Source: Sphingobacteriales bacterium (lineage in GTDB: Bacteria; Bacteroidota; Bacteroidia; Chitinophagales; Chitinophagaceae). Taken from it: 64,000 bases of DNA. The position numbers and the translations under genes are program-made. Position 1 is the stretch's first letter, and every line of letters begins with the position of its first letter. The stretch spans positions 930,001-994,000 of the forward strand of contig JACRLZ010000002.1 in NCBI GenBank assembly GCA_016235125.1, written 5' to 3'. Positions 34,965 through 42,980 of this stretch are shown piece by piece. A model generated the notes under the pieces. The model was not told the origin of the DNA and did no database searches. It saw nothing but the letters and a program-made list of their open reading frames with translations.

Positions 34965-35972
34965 ATGAAGCGAATCCAGGAAATATATTCTCAGCTGTCT
35001 CAGCCACGAAAAGTGGTCATCACCACCCATCAAAAACCGGATGCAGATGCAATGGGTGCATCACTTGCATTGCGTCATTTTCTTGTTCAGTTCGGGCATG
35101 AGGTTACAGTTATTTCACCGACAAACTGGGCAGGGTGGGTAAACTGGATGCCAGGGGTAAATGAAGTGCTGGACTATGAAGCCAATCAACAAAAAGCCGG
35201 GAAGGCTCTGGATGAAGCTCAGTGGTTGTTTTGCCTTGATTTCAATATTTTTCACCGCACAAAGACAATGACAGAAAAGCTGAAACAGCTTAACTGCACC
35301 AAAATACTGATAGATCATCACCAGGACCCTGATGAACCTTCCTTTGATTATGGCATCAGCAATACTGCCAAAAGCTCTACCTGTGAAATGATCTATGACC
35401 TGGTAATTGAATCGGGAAATGAGGAAAAGATAACTGAAGAGATCAGTGAATGTATATATGCCGGTGTGGTGGGAGATACGGGTTCTTTCCGGTTCGAGTC
35501 GGCTCATGCAGGGGTGCATAAACTAGTGGCTGATTTAAAGTCAAGAGGCTTTAAACATGACAATGTGCATGATAAACTCTTTGATAATTTCCTGGAAAAC
35601 CGTTTGCGGTTTGTGGGCCATGTGCTCCTGCACCGCATGGAGGTTTTTTATGAATACAACACCGTTTTAATTGCTGTACCCAAAAGCGATCTGCTTAAAT
35701 ACCAGATCAAAACCGGTGATACGGAAGGGTTGGTAAATTTTCCGCAATCCATACAGGGAATCAAATTAGTGGCGCTGGTGATCGATCGGGATGAAGAAAG
35801 AAAATGGAGTTTCCGGAGCAAGGGTGATTTTGACTGTAATGATTTTGCCCGCAAGTATTTTGACGGAGGCGGTCATTTCAATGCAGCAGGAGGCAGAAGC
35901 AACGATTCCCTGGAAAAAACAGTTCAGCATTTTAAAACAGTAATGAAACAAAACGAAGCATTATTACAATAA
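34965..35972 (+). CDS. nrnA: DHH/DHHA1 phosphoesterase (NrnA-like oligoribonuclease / PAP phosphatase)
   Basis: 335 residues. The DHH domain shows TTHQKPDADAMGASLALRHF (residues about 20-39), LIDHHQDPD, and GDTGSFRFES. The C-terminal DHHA1 domain has FARKYFDGGGHFNAAGGRS. This is the NrnA layout: degradation of nano-RNAs and/or 3'-phosphoadenosine phosphate, Mn-dependent, cytoplasmic. Some family members instead cleave cyclic dinucleotide products. The FKBP gene follows after 14 bp and is likely cotranscribed. Confidence 0.92.
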   Translation: MKRIQEIYSQLSQPRKVVITTHQKPDADAMGASLALRHFLVQFGHEVTVISPTNWAGWVNWMPGVNEVLDYEANQQKAGKALDEAQWLFCLDFNIFHRTKTMTEKLKQLNCTKILIDHHQDPDEPSFDYGISNTAKSSTCEMIYDLVIESGNEEKITEEISECIYAGVVGDTGSFRFESAHAGVHKLVADLKSRGFKHDNVHDKLFDNFLENRLRFVGHVLLHRMEVFYEYNTVLIAVPKSDLLKYQIKTGDTEGLVNFPQSIQGIKLVALVIDRDEERKWSFRSKGDFDCNDFARKYFDGGGHFNAAGGRSNDSLEKTVQHFKTVMKQNEALLQ

Positions 35973-35986
35973 ATAAAATATACAAA

Positions 35987-36928
35987 ATGAAAACAATCAG
36001 GCTTTTCGGATTTTTTGTACTTGCAGCAGGTTTTATGACTTCCTGCAATAAGGTAACATACAGGAAAACAGCCGGAGGGATGCCTTACCAGCTTTATAAA
36101 GGCAATGGCTCAAAAAAAATATTTGTCGGAAATATTTTAAAATGCAATCTGATTTATAAGATCAAAGACAGCGTCTATTTTTCGTCTTTTGGCAAATTGC
36201 CTGTATATATGCCAGTGAACCAGGTGGCCCAACCGTATGATATTTCTGAAGTGTTGTTGAAACTGAAGGTTGGCGACAGCGTTATTGCTACGCAAATGAT
36301 GGATACATTTATTAAGAGAAACCCGACAGGTATTCCACCCGAATTCAAGAAGGGAGACAGAATTGTTACCACCATCAAAGTGCTGGATGTTTTTACCACC
36401 GACTCAGCCCAAACGGCAGATGAACAGAAAGAAAGAAAAGCGTTTCTGGGCACTGAAATTGCTTATCTGGCGAAATATCTTGCTGAAAAAAATATCCGGG
36501 TTGAAAAAACCACTTCCGGAGCATTTGTGCAGGTCACCAATCCGGGTACGGGTAACCAGATTGACTCCGGCAAGTATGTTTCCGTTAATTACACAGGTAC
36601 TACTTTAGGTGGAAAAAAGTTTGACAGTAATGTTGATACAGCTTTTCATCATGTAGGGCCTTATCCTTTTACCGTCAGTGCCGGTCAAATGATCAAAGGT
36701 TTTGATGAAGCAGTACTTTTTTTGAAACCCGGGGGCTCTGCAAGGGTTTATATTCCATCCCTTCTTGCTTATGGGGCTAATCCTGATCCTCAAAGTGGAA
36801 TTAAACCTTTTGAACACCTGGTTTTTGATATCCAGGTTGTCGATGTAAAGGATTCCGCACCGGTTGTAAAATCACCAAGAAATCAGCCGGCTGAAATAAA
36901 AATTGATACCACTCAACAGAAAAAATAA
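35987..36928 (+). CDS. FKBP-type peptidyl-prolyl isomerase lipoprotein
   Basis: 313 residues; lipobox LAAGFMTSC. A long N-terminal region (about 25-180) includes a first, degenerate FKBP-like part (GDSVIATQMMDTFIKRNPTG, then PPEFKKGDRIVTTIKV). A canonical FKBP domain lies at about 195-295: VSVNYTGTTLGGKKFDSN, GQMIKGFDEAVLFLKPGG, ARVYIPSLLAYGANPDPQSG. A periplasmic folding helper. Overlaps no neighbour; cotranscribed with nrnA and ended by a strong terminator. Confidence 0.92.
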   Translation: MKTIRLFGFFVLAAGFMTSCNKVTYRKTAGGMPYQLYKGNGSKKIFVGNILKCNLIYKIKDSVYFSSFGKLPVYMPVNQVAQPYDISEVLLKLKVGDSVIATQMMDTFIKRNPTGIPPEFKKGDRIVTTIKVLDVFTTDSAQTADEQKERKAFLGTEIAYLAKYLAEKNIRVEKTTSGAFVQVTNPGTGNQIDSGKYVSVNYTGTTLGGKKFDSNVDTAFHHVGPYPFTVSAGQMIKGFDEAVLFLKPGGSARVYIPSLLAYGANPDPQSGIKPFEHLVFDIQVVDVKDSAPVVKSPRNQPAEIKIDTTQQKK

Positions 36929-36955
36929 TTTTGTGTTGTATAAAAGCAGAACTTT

Positions 36956-36984
36956 GTACCCATCGAAGGATGGGTACTTTTTTT
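36956..36984 (+). terminator. Rho-independent terminator
   Basis: GTACCCATC/GATGGGTAC, a perfect 9-bp stem with loop GAAG and seven T, 28 bp after the FKBP gene. Confidence 0.92.
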
Positions 36985-37149
36985 GATTGGCCCCGTTTTT
37001 AGTCCATTGATCCGGTTTAAGCTTCTGTTCCCCCTTGAAATAATAACGATCCTGCCCGCCGCCGTACTTTTTGCTTGTCCGAATATGATCTGTACCTGGT
37101 ATGAATCTGTGAAAGACCGGTTAGGCCATGATTGAAGACATGGTGAAGA

Positions 37150-37177
37150 AGAGTGATCTGTGCAGATTACTCTTTTT
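37150..37177. terminator. Hairpin at the 3' end of folP
   Basis: AGAGTGATCTG/CAGATTACTCT with a short loop, T-run on the + strand. It touches the folP stop from the other side, so it may end folP and block read-through from the left. Confidence 0.6.
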
Positions 37178-38012
37178 ATTTTTCTGCATCTCTGCAGGCC
37201 TCAAACAACTTTACTGCCTCAACTGCTTCTTTTACATCATGTACCCTGAGAATGGAAGCGCCGTTCATCAATCCAATGGTATTTAAAACCGTGGTGCCGT
37301 TCAGCGCTTCGTCTGCCGAAACACCCAGGGTTTTATAAATGGTCGACTTCCGGGAAACGCCTAACAATACCGGACTGTTGAGCATCCTGAAAACAGAAAG
37401 GTTTCTGAGCAATTCAAAATTATGCCGGATGGTTTTCCCAAATCCAAAACCCGGGTCAATGATCACATCCTGTATGCCGGCCTTTTTTAATTCATCTTTT
37501 TTCAGGATAAAGAAATCAAGAACTTCCTTAGTAACATCAGCATATTCCGGTTGCTGCTGCATAGTCTGCGGTTCACCCTGCATATGCATCAGAATATAGG
37601 GAACCTGCAAATTAGCCACTGTGCTGATCATATCACTATCCATTCTGCCGGCGCTGATATCATTCACAATGGATGCGCCTGCATCCGCTGCCTGCTTTGC
37701 AACTTCAGCATAAAAAGTATCGACAGAAATAAAAACTTCCGGAAAATTTTTATGAATTGCTGTAATGGGTTCAATCACTCTTCCTGCTTCTTCCTCTGCA
37801 GTTATTCTCCCGCTGCCGGGCCGGGTGCTTTGCCCCCCGATATCCAATATCACAGCTCCTTCTTTCAGCATTTGCCCTGCCTGTTGCAAAACAGAACTGA
37901 TGTTTTGATACCTGCTGCCTTTATAAAAAGAATCAGGAGTTATATTAATAATCCCCATCACAAGCGGCTTATCCACTTTGAGCAATCTCCCTTTACAATT
38001 CAGCGTAAACAT
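37176..38012 (-). CDS. folP: Dihydropteroate synthase
   Basis: 278 residues, typical length. Joins para-aminobenzoate to dihydropterin pyrophosphate in folate synthesis; target of sulfonamides. Motifs: MGIINITPDSFYKGSR near residue 19, LDIGGQSTRPG near 57, VNDISAG, DPGFGFGKT, GVSRKS and LRVHDV. All expected loops are intact. Cytoplasmic. Divergent from the DUF1599 gene across an inverted array of nine-base repeats. Confidence 0.97.
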   Translation of the reverse strand: MFTLNCKGRLLKVDKPLVMGIINITPDSFYKGSRYQNISSVLQQAGQMLKEGAVILDIGGQSTRPGSGRITAEEEAGRVIEPITAIHKNFPEVFISVDTFYAEVAKQAADAGASIVNDISAGRMDSDMISTVANLQVPYILMHMQGEPQTMQQQPEYADVTKEVLDFFILKKDELKKAGIQDVIIDPGFGFGKTIRHNFELLRNLSVFRMLNSPVLLGVSRKSTIYKTLGVSADEALNGTTVLNTIGLMNGASILRVHDVKEAVEAVKLFEACRDAEK

Positions 38013-38053
38013 CAGGATTTGTTCGTTATTTTTGAAGCTAAGGTAAGGGACAA

Positions 38054-38140
38054 GTCAGTAAATCAAACAGGTCATAATAATCATATACAACCTTTTTGAC
38101 TGACTGATATGACTCATTTGACCAATATGACTTTTATGAC
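38054..38140. repeat. Inverted arrays of a 9-nt repeat between folP and the DUF1599 gene
   Basis: Right arm: GAC at 38102, 38111, 38120, 38129 and 38138, exactly 9 apart, most within TATGAC or TTTGAC. The left arm (38054-38086) carries the complementary GTCATA/ATCAT pattern. Same architecture as the heptamer element at 34861-34942. Confidence 0.75.
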
Positions 38141-38666
38141 AATTACTAACCAGCAATACGACCAGGTTATCAGATCCTGCAAAGAAATTTTTTTAAGAAA
38201 GGCAGAAGATTACGGCACTGCCTGGCGGGTTCTCCGCACCATTTCCATCGTTGACCAGATCTTCATTAAGGCGCAGCGAATCCGTACTATACAGCAAAAG
38301 GGTGAACAAAAAGTGGCAGACGGCATTGCAGCTGAATTCAAAGGCATTATAAATTATGCTGTAATAGGTCTTATACAACTCGAACTAACAGATGATGCTC
38401 CCGAAGAAATGGAAATTGCTGTTGTTTCAAAAATGTTTGACAAATATGTTCAGACAGCCAAAGACCTGATGAATGACAAAAATCACGACTACGGCGAAGC
38501 ATGGCGGAGCATGAGCCAGGAAAGTTTTGTGGACCTTATCCTGATGAAGCTGCAGCGCATCCGCCAGATACTGAACAATGAAGGCAGAACGATAATGAGT
38601 GAAGGCATTGACGCCAACTATCTCGATATAATCAATTACGCCGTATTTGCATTAATACTTATCTGA
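38109..38666 (+). CDS. DUF1599 domain protein (two copies of the domain)
   Basis: 185 residues from 38109, but ATGs at 38127 and 38136 are equally plausible because the 9-nt repeat supplies successive in-frame ATGs. MTITNQQYDQVIRSCKEIFL (from 38136) looks like the true family start. The two halves match: FLRKAEDYGTAWRVLRTISI against MNDKNHDYGEAWRSMSQESF, and IFIKAQRIRTIQ against ILMKLQRIRQIL. DUF1599 proteins are helical and of unknown function, usually single genes beside folP and DoxX-like genes in this phylum. The stop lies 2 bp before the next start, so they are cotranscribed. Confidence 0.85.
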   Translation: MTHLTNMTFMTITNQQYDQVIRSCKEIFLRKAEDYGTAWRVLRTISIVDQIFIKAQRIRTIQQKGEQKVADGIAAEFKGIINYAVIGLIQLELTDDAPEEMEIAVVSKMFDKYVQTAKDLMNDKNHDYGEAWRSMSQESFVDLILMKLQRIRQILNNEGRTIMSEGIDANYLDIINYAVFALILI

Positions 38667-38668
38667 AC

Positions 38669-39808
38669 ATGAAGGTGACAGTAAACATTGTGAGAATTAT
38701 TGTAGGCCTGTTGTTTATTTTTTCCGGTTTGGTGAAAGCCAATGATCCGCTGGGATTGAGTTATAAGATGCAGGAGTTCTTTGAACTCTGGGGCATGACG
38801 AAATTCAATTCATGGACTTTGCTCATGTCGGTGCTGATGAATATGTTTGAGATCATAGCAGGGTTTGCTTTATTGTTGGGATGGAGGATCAAACTGTTCA
38901 GTTGGTTGCTCTTATTGCTGATAATTTTTTTCACTTTCCTTACCGGGTATGCTTATCTGTCCGGCAAGTTCAAGAATTGCGGTTGCTTTGGCGATTGCAT
39001 ACCTATCACGCCGTTTACCTCTTTTCTGAAAGACCTGGTGTTACTGGTTCTGATCGGCTTTCTGTTTATTAAAAAGAATTTTATCAGGCCACTGTTTTCA
39101 GAAAGGCTGAATACTGTTTCTATGTTGGGGGTTACTGTTCTGAGTTTTGGCATCCAATGGTATGCGATGAATTATTTGCCTTTTGTAGATTGCCTGCCAT
39201 TCAAAAAAGGGAATAACATCAGTGAGAAAATGAAGATCCCGCCAGGGGCAAGACCCGATAGCTTCGCCATACGATTCACTTATGAAAAAGAGGGGAAGCA
39301 ATATGAATTCTCACCATCTGATCTTCCTTCTGATCTGGGCAGTTATAAGTTCATCAGCAGAAAAGATAAACTGATAAGAAAGGGAAATGCGGAACCTGCA
39401 ATAAAAGGATTCAGCTTATCGGGTGTAACGGGGGAAGATTCCACAGAAATAATATTGAACCAGCCCTATGCCATTTTATTTTTCAGTGAAGATTTTTCAA
39501 CCCCGGTTTCTAAATGGGAAAAAGGATTTTCAAAGTTGTATGCAACTTTAAAATCAAAGAATATCCCTGCTTATATGATAAGCGGAAGGCCCAATGATGC
39601 GCCAAAGGAAATAAACGGAACATCATTTTCTGATATTCAGATATTGAAATGCGATTTCACTACTATCCGTACAGCCGCCCGAACCAATCCCTGTATTTAT
39701 CTTTTGAAAGCAGGAACTATTGAGGGGAAATGGAGTAATAAAAGAATGAACATAGTTCAATCAATCGTCAACCAGTTACCTGCAACAAGCAACCCGCCTT
39801 CGCAATAG
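38669..39808 (+). CDS. DoxX-like membrane protein with thioredoxin-like C-terminus (BT_3928 type)
   Basis: 379 residues. Four or five N-terminal membrane helices (VRIIVGLLFIFSGLVKANDP is the DoxX signature), a periplasmic CGCFGDC cysteine motif near residue 108, and a soluble C-terminal domain from about 235 (FSLSGVTGEDSTEIILNQPY, then ILFFSEDF) with a thioredoxin-like pattern but no CxxC. Proposed family role is in redox or membrane maintenance, unproven. Its stop codon (39806-39808) lies inside an R7 palindrome, so the last residues (SNPPSQ) are repeat-encoded. Confidence 0.85.
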   Translation: MKVTVNIVRIIVGLLFIFSGLVKANDPLGLSYKMQEFFELWGMTKFNSWTLLMSVLMNMFEIIAGFALLLGWRIKLFSWLLLLLIIFFTFLTGYAYLSGKFKNCGCFGDCIPITPFTSFLKDLVLLVLIGFLFIKKNFIRPLFSERLNTVSMLGVTVLSFGIQWYAMNYLPFVDCLPFKKGNNISEKMKIPPGARPDSFAIRFTYEKEGKQYEFSPSDLPSDLGSYKFISRKDKLIRKGNAEPAIKGFSLSGVTGEDSTEIILNQPYAILFFSEDFSTPVSKWEKGFSKLYATLKSKNIPAYMISGRPNDAPKEINGTSFSDIQILKCDFTTIRTAARTNPCIYLLKAGTIEGKWSNKRMNIVQSIVNQLPATSNPPSQ

Positions 39809-39819
39809 CTTCGGCGGAT
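39793..39819. repeat. CCGCC/GGCGG palindrome (R7), copy 1, contains a stop codon
   Basis: CCCGCCTTCGCAATAGCTTC then GGCGGA; supplies the TAG stop of the DoxX-like gene. Relative of 63215-63242. Confidence 0.65.
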
Positions 39820-39831
39820 AAACCAGTAACC

Positions 39832-40896
39832 ATGTTTCGCTTCATCATCAAAAAATTCTTATACGGCTTGCTGGTACTGTTGGGTGTGATGGTGCTGGTG
39901 TTTTTTCTGTTCCAGGGTTTTGGCGACCCTTCAAGAATTGTGATGGGGCAAACAGGTGATTCAACCACACAGGCCAATATCCGGAAAGAACTTTACCTGA
40001 TAAATGAGAAAGGGGAGAAGATACCCAAATTCAAACAATTTCTTTACTACCTCAACGATATTTCACCCATCTGTTTTCACAGCAAAACAGATATTGAAAA
40101 GAAAAAACTGCAGGGGATTTTTATCGGAGGCAATACGAAGTTTGGTTTCAAAATTCCTTATCTCCGAAAATCCTATCAAAGCAAACGAAGTGTGTGGAAT
40201 ATCCTGATGCAGGCCCTGCCCGGCACTATCATGCTGGCAGTAGCTGCAATGTTCATTGCTGTACTAATCGGCATACCATTGGGTGTATTGGCTGCTGTAA
40301 AACAAAATACATGGATGGATAGTTCGGCTGTTTTCGGCAGCATTGTCGGCATATCAGCTCCTTCTTTTTTCATGGGTATCATCATCGCTTATTTATTTGG
40401 CTTTGTTTTGAGCGACTGGACGGGGTTACACATTTCAGGAAGTTGGTTTGCCATTGATGATGAGGGTCACCGGCGGTTGACGATGCAAAACCTGATCCTG
40501 CCTGCTATCACATTAGGTATTCGTCCGCTGGCCATCATCACACAACTTACCCGCAGCGCCATGCTTGATGTGCTTGACCAGGATTATATCCGCACTGCCT
40601 ATGCAAAAGGATTGAGTAAAAGAAAAGTTATCTGGAAACATGGACTACGCAATGCACTGAACCCGGTCATCACCGCCGTTACCGGTTGGTTTGCTGAATT
40701 GCTGGCCGGGGCTTTTTTTGTTGAATATATTTTCGGCTGGCAGGGATTGGGAAAAGTGACTGTTGATGCGTTGGAGAAATTGGATTATCCCGTTGTGATG
40801 GGCGCAGTTCTTGTTGCAGCTACTTTTTTTATTCTAATAAATATTCTTGCGGATATTCTATATGGAGTGGTGGATCCGAGGGTGAGAGTGGAATGA
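39832..40896 (+). CDS. ABC transporter permease, DppB/OppB type
   Basis: 354 residues. First helix (LLVLLGVMVLVFFLFQGF), then an enlarged periplasmic segment of about 80 residues, then the binding-protein-dependent permease core: LPGTIMLAVAAMFIAVLIGI, GIPLGVLAAVKQ, and the EAA loop DYIRTAYAKGLSKRKVIWKH. It is a subunit of a peptide or nickel importer. No partner permease, ATPase or binding protein is in the window, so the rest must lie elsewhere or be lost. 23 bp after the DoxX-like gene. Confidence 0.9.
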   Translation: MFRFIIKKFLYGLLVLLGVMVLVFFLFQGFGDPSRIVMGQTGDSTTQANIRKELYLINEKGEKIPKFKQFLYYLNDISPICFHSKTDIEKKKLQGIFIGGNTKFGFKIPYLRKSYQSKRSVWNILMQALPGTIMLAVAAMFIAVLIGIPLGVLAAVKQNTWMDSSAVFGSIVGISAPSFFMGIIIAYLFGFVLSDWTGLHISGSWFAIDDEGHRRLTMQNLILPAITLGIRPLAIITQLTRSAMLDVLDQDYIRTAYAKGLSKRKVIWKHGLRNALNPVITAVTGWFAELLAGAFFVEYIFGWQGLGKVTVDALEKLDYPVVMGAVLVAATFFILINILADILYGVVDPRVRVE

Positions 40897-40919
40897 TTAT
40901 TTGAGAATAAAACCATTTA

Positions 40920-41345
40920 ATGGCATACCAAGTCTATATATTAAGAAAGAAGGACTACTCAAATGAGTCTGAAAAAAGTAATATAACTCTTAAAGAATGG
41001 ATAGAATATGGAATTAGTGACCAAGAGTTAGAGCCAGCAGTTGAGTATAGTGTTGACAATCCTAATTTAAGTATGGAACAGGCTGAGGAAATCAATAAGG
41101 CTCTTTTTGGCGAGAATGATACAACTGGCAGTTTTGAGTGGTTTGGACATCCAAGAAGTGATGCTGACACAATCCCCTGCTTTCATTTTTACCATGATTC
41201 AATAATGGCAAAATATCCGGACAATCATACGATTGGTAAAATGATTAGAATCGCTTCAATACTATCTGCTAAAGTGCAGGGAGATGATGGAGAATATTAT
41301 GATGAAACTTTTTTTTCTAATGGAGGATATCCGGCTGAAGGATAA
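40920..41345 (+). CDS. Hypothetical acidic soluble protein
   Basis: 141 residues, no signal or membrane segment, acidic overall. MAYQVYILRKKDYSNESEKS starts a strand-rich N-terminus; GSFEWFGHPRSDADTIPCFH and a central helix (NHTIGKMIRIASILSAKVQG) follow. The pattern resembles small proteins found with toxin or immunity-type clusters, but no family match is claimed. 23 bp after the permease on the same strand, and its stop touches the convergent DciA-like gene. The DNA looks A/T-richer than the permease gene. Confidence 0.6.
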   Translation: MAYQVYILRKKDYSNESEKSNITLKEWIEYGISDQELEPAVEYSVDNPNLSMEQAEEINKALFGENDTTGSFEWFGHPRSDADTIPCFHFYHDSIMAKYPDNHTIGKMIRIASILSAKVQGDDGEYYDETFFSNGGYPAEG

Positions 41346-41627
41346 TTACTGCACAATTACTTCCTTCACTACTTTCTGCTTCAGCGCTTCATTAACTCTC
41401 TGCATAATTTTTTCTTTCTGATATTTCAGTTCATTCTTGAGAGGAGCCACATTAGTTGTAATAATTAATTTATCACCGATGATCTGGAGTTTATCGGTAT
41501 AGCGGGCAATGGTCTTACCCATTATTTCTTCCCAGACATCTTCAATCTGCAAGGCCTGTATACCACCTTTTATGCGGCTGCCTTTCAGGAATTCCTGCAT
41601 TGCTTCGCTGATGGAATATTCGCCCAT
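41346..41627 (-). CDS. DUF721 / DciA-like protein
   Basis: 93 residues: a short helical N-terminus (SISEAMQEFLKG), then DVWEEIMGKTIARYTDKLQI and a KH-like end LIITTNVAPLKNELKYQKEK. These are the marks of DUF721, to which the helicase loader DciA belongs. A replication-linked role is inferred from the family and from its place next to recF on the same strand, a common arrangement. Confidence 0.85.
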   Translation of the reverse strand: MGEYSISEAMQEFLKGSRIKGGIQALQIEDVWEEIMGKTIARYTDKLQIIGDKLIITTNVAPLKNELKYQKEKIMQRVNEALKQKVVKEVIVQ

Positions 41628-41653
41628 GCAGTAAAGGTAGAATTAATTTGGCT

Positions 41654-41739
41654 TGTCATGCAGAGGAACGAAGCATCTCAGAGACTTTAATTTGTTTCAC
41701 TGTAATAATTTTTGAGACTCCTCCTTCGTCGGAGTGACA
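41654..41739. repeat. Full TGTCA...TGACA inverted repeat (R3) between dciA and recF
   Basis: TGTCATGCAGAGGAACGAAG then CATCTCAGAGAC pairs imperfectly with TTGAGACTCCTCCTTCGTCG then GAGTGACA. Same family as the half element that ends hutU. Confidence 0.75.
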
Positions 41740-41743
41740 AACC

Positions 41744-42826
41744 CTATAGTTTGAAAAGTTGATATTTTACTGATAATGCATTAAGATGCTGTTTCAGCCG
41801 CTCTTCATTTGTATCCGTAATAAACACCTGCCCGTCATTTTCCAAACAAACCTTATTCAACAGGTTGCTGATACGGTCTTCATCTAATTTCTCAAACACA
41901 TCATCGAGTAAAAGGAGAGGAGCAAAGCCTTTCTCATTTTTTAATGTTTCCATTTCAGCCAGTTTTAATGCAAGCAATAAACTCTTTCGCTGTCCCTGTG
42001 AAGCGATGTTCTTAAAATCCTGCTTGTCCAATTTTATATCCAGATCATCCCTATGAATCCCCGAACTGGTTCTTTGTATCAAAAGATCTCTTGTGCGGTT
42101 TACCTGAAGCAACCCGGCAAAAGAGGCCTGCAATAACTCGCTTTCATAAAACAGGTTTACATCTTCCCCGCTTTTTGAAATTTCATTGTACAGCTGTTTT
42201 ACCAGTGGTAAAAAAGAAAGCAGAAATTTTTTTCTTTTATCAAAGATAAAATCACCCGGTTTCTGGAGCTGCGCATCGAGTACATTCAGCAGTGCATCAT
42301 CAGTCATTCCTGATTCGGCAAATGATTTGAGTGCTGAGTTTCTTTGTTGAAGTATTTTGTTATAGGCAATCAGTTGTTTCAGGTAATCAGCATCCAGTTG
42401 CGAAAGCAATGCATCCAGAAATTTTCTCCTCTCTTCGCTGCCTCCGGTAATCAGTATAGCATCATCCGGTGCAATAACAACACAGGGATACCTTCCGATA
42501 TGCTGTGAGAACTTATCGTAAGCGGCTTCATTTACCGAAAATTCCTTTCGACCTGTTTCCCGTAAAATACAAATCGCTTTTTCCGCCTTATCATTCAAGG
42601 CAAAATCACCTTCTATCCGGAAGCCGGTATTTCCATGCTGAACATTTGAATAGTCGAGCCGTGAAAAATAGCTCCGGGTGAAACAGAGATAATGAATGGC
42701 ATCCAGCAGGTTGGTTTTGCCCACCCCATTTTTTCCGCAGATGCCAATGATCCTTTCTTTAAAATCAAAAGACTGATGACTGTAGTTTTTGAATTGGATG
42801 AGTGATATCTTTTCAAGGTGAAGCAT
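41744..42826 (-). CDS. recF: DNA replication and repair protein RecF
   Basis: 360 residues from ATG at 42826 (MLHLEKISLIQFKNYSHQSF). A longer frame begins at 42856 but reads through a heptamer repeat. Walker A GICGKNGVGKTNLLDAIHYL near residue 28, SGIHRDDL, the signature region SQGQRKSLLLALKLAEM, and Walker B LLLLDDVFEKLD are all present. RecF loads recombinase at gaps. Downstream of it on the same strand is the DciA-like gene. Confidence 0.96.
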   Translation of the reverse strand: MLHLEKISLIQFKNYSHQSFDFKERIIGICGKNGVGKTNLLDAIHYLCFTRSYFSRLDYSNVQHGNTGFRIEGDFALNDKAEKAICILRETGRKEFSVNEAAYDKFSQHIGRYPCVVIAPDDAILITGGSEERRKFLDALLSQLDADYLKQLIAYNKILQQRNSALKSFAESGMTDDALLNVLDAQLQKPGDFIFDKRKKFLLSFLPLVKQLYNEISKSGEDVNLFYESELLQASFAGLLQVNRTRDLLIQRTSSGIHRDDLDIKLDKQDFKNIASQGQRKSLLLALKLAEMETLKNEKGFAPLLLLDDVFEKLDEDRISNLLNKVCLENDGQVFITDTNEERLKQHLNALSVKYQLFKL

Positions 42827-42832
42827 GTAACG

Positions 42833-42860
42833 CAAGGTACAAGGTACAAGGCACAAGCAA
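42833..42860. repeat. CAAGGTA heptanucleotide array upstream of recF (R4-like)
   Basis: CAAGGTA, CAAGGTA, CAAGGCA, CAAGCAA in tandem with exact period 7, ending 7 bp before the recF start. Confidence 0.85.
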
Positions 42861-42952
42861 GCAAGTTCGGGGACTCTTTATTCTCATGTAATGCAATAAG
42901 AATCAAAAATCTGTAATCCATAATTGATACCTGAAAATTGCCTTCTTTCCCT

Positions 42953-42960
42953 TATTTTTG
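42953..42960 (+). promoter_or_regulatory. TATTTTTG -7 box of the pdhA gene
   Basis: TATTTTTG, 20 bp before ATG 42981. No good -33 match is seen at 19-21 bp. Confidence 0.5.
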
Positions 42961-42980
42961 CGGCCTGATTTTTTTAGCCA

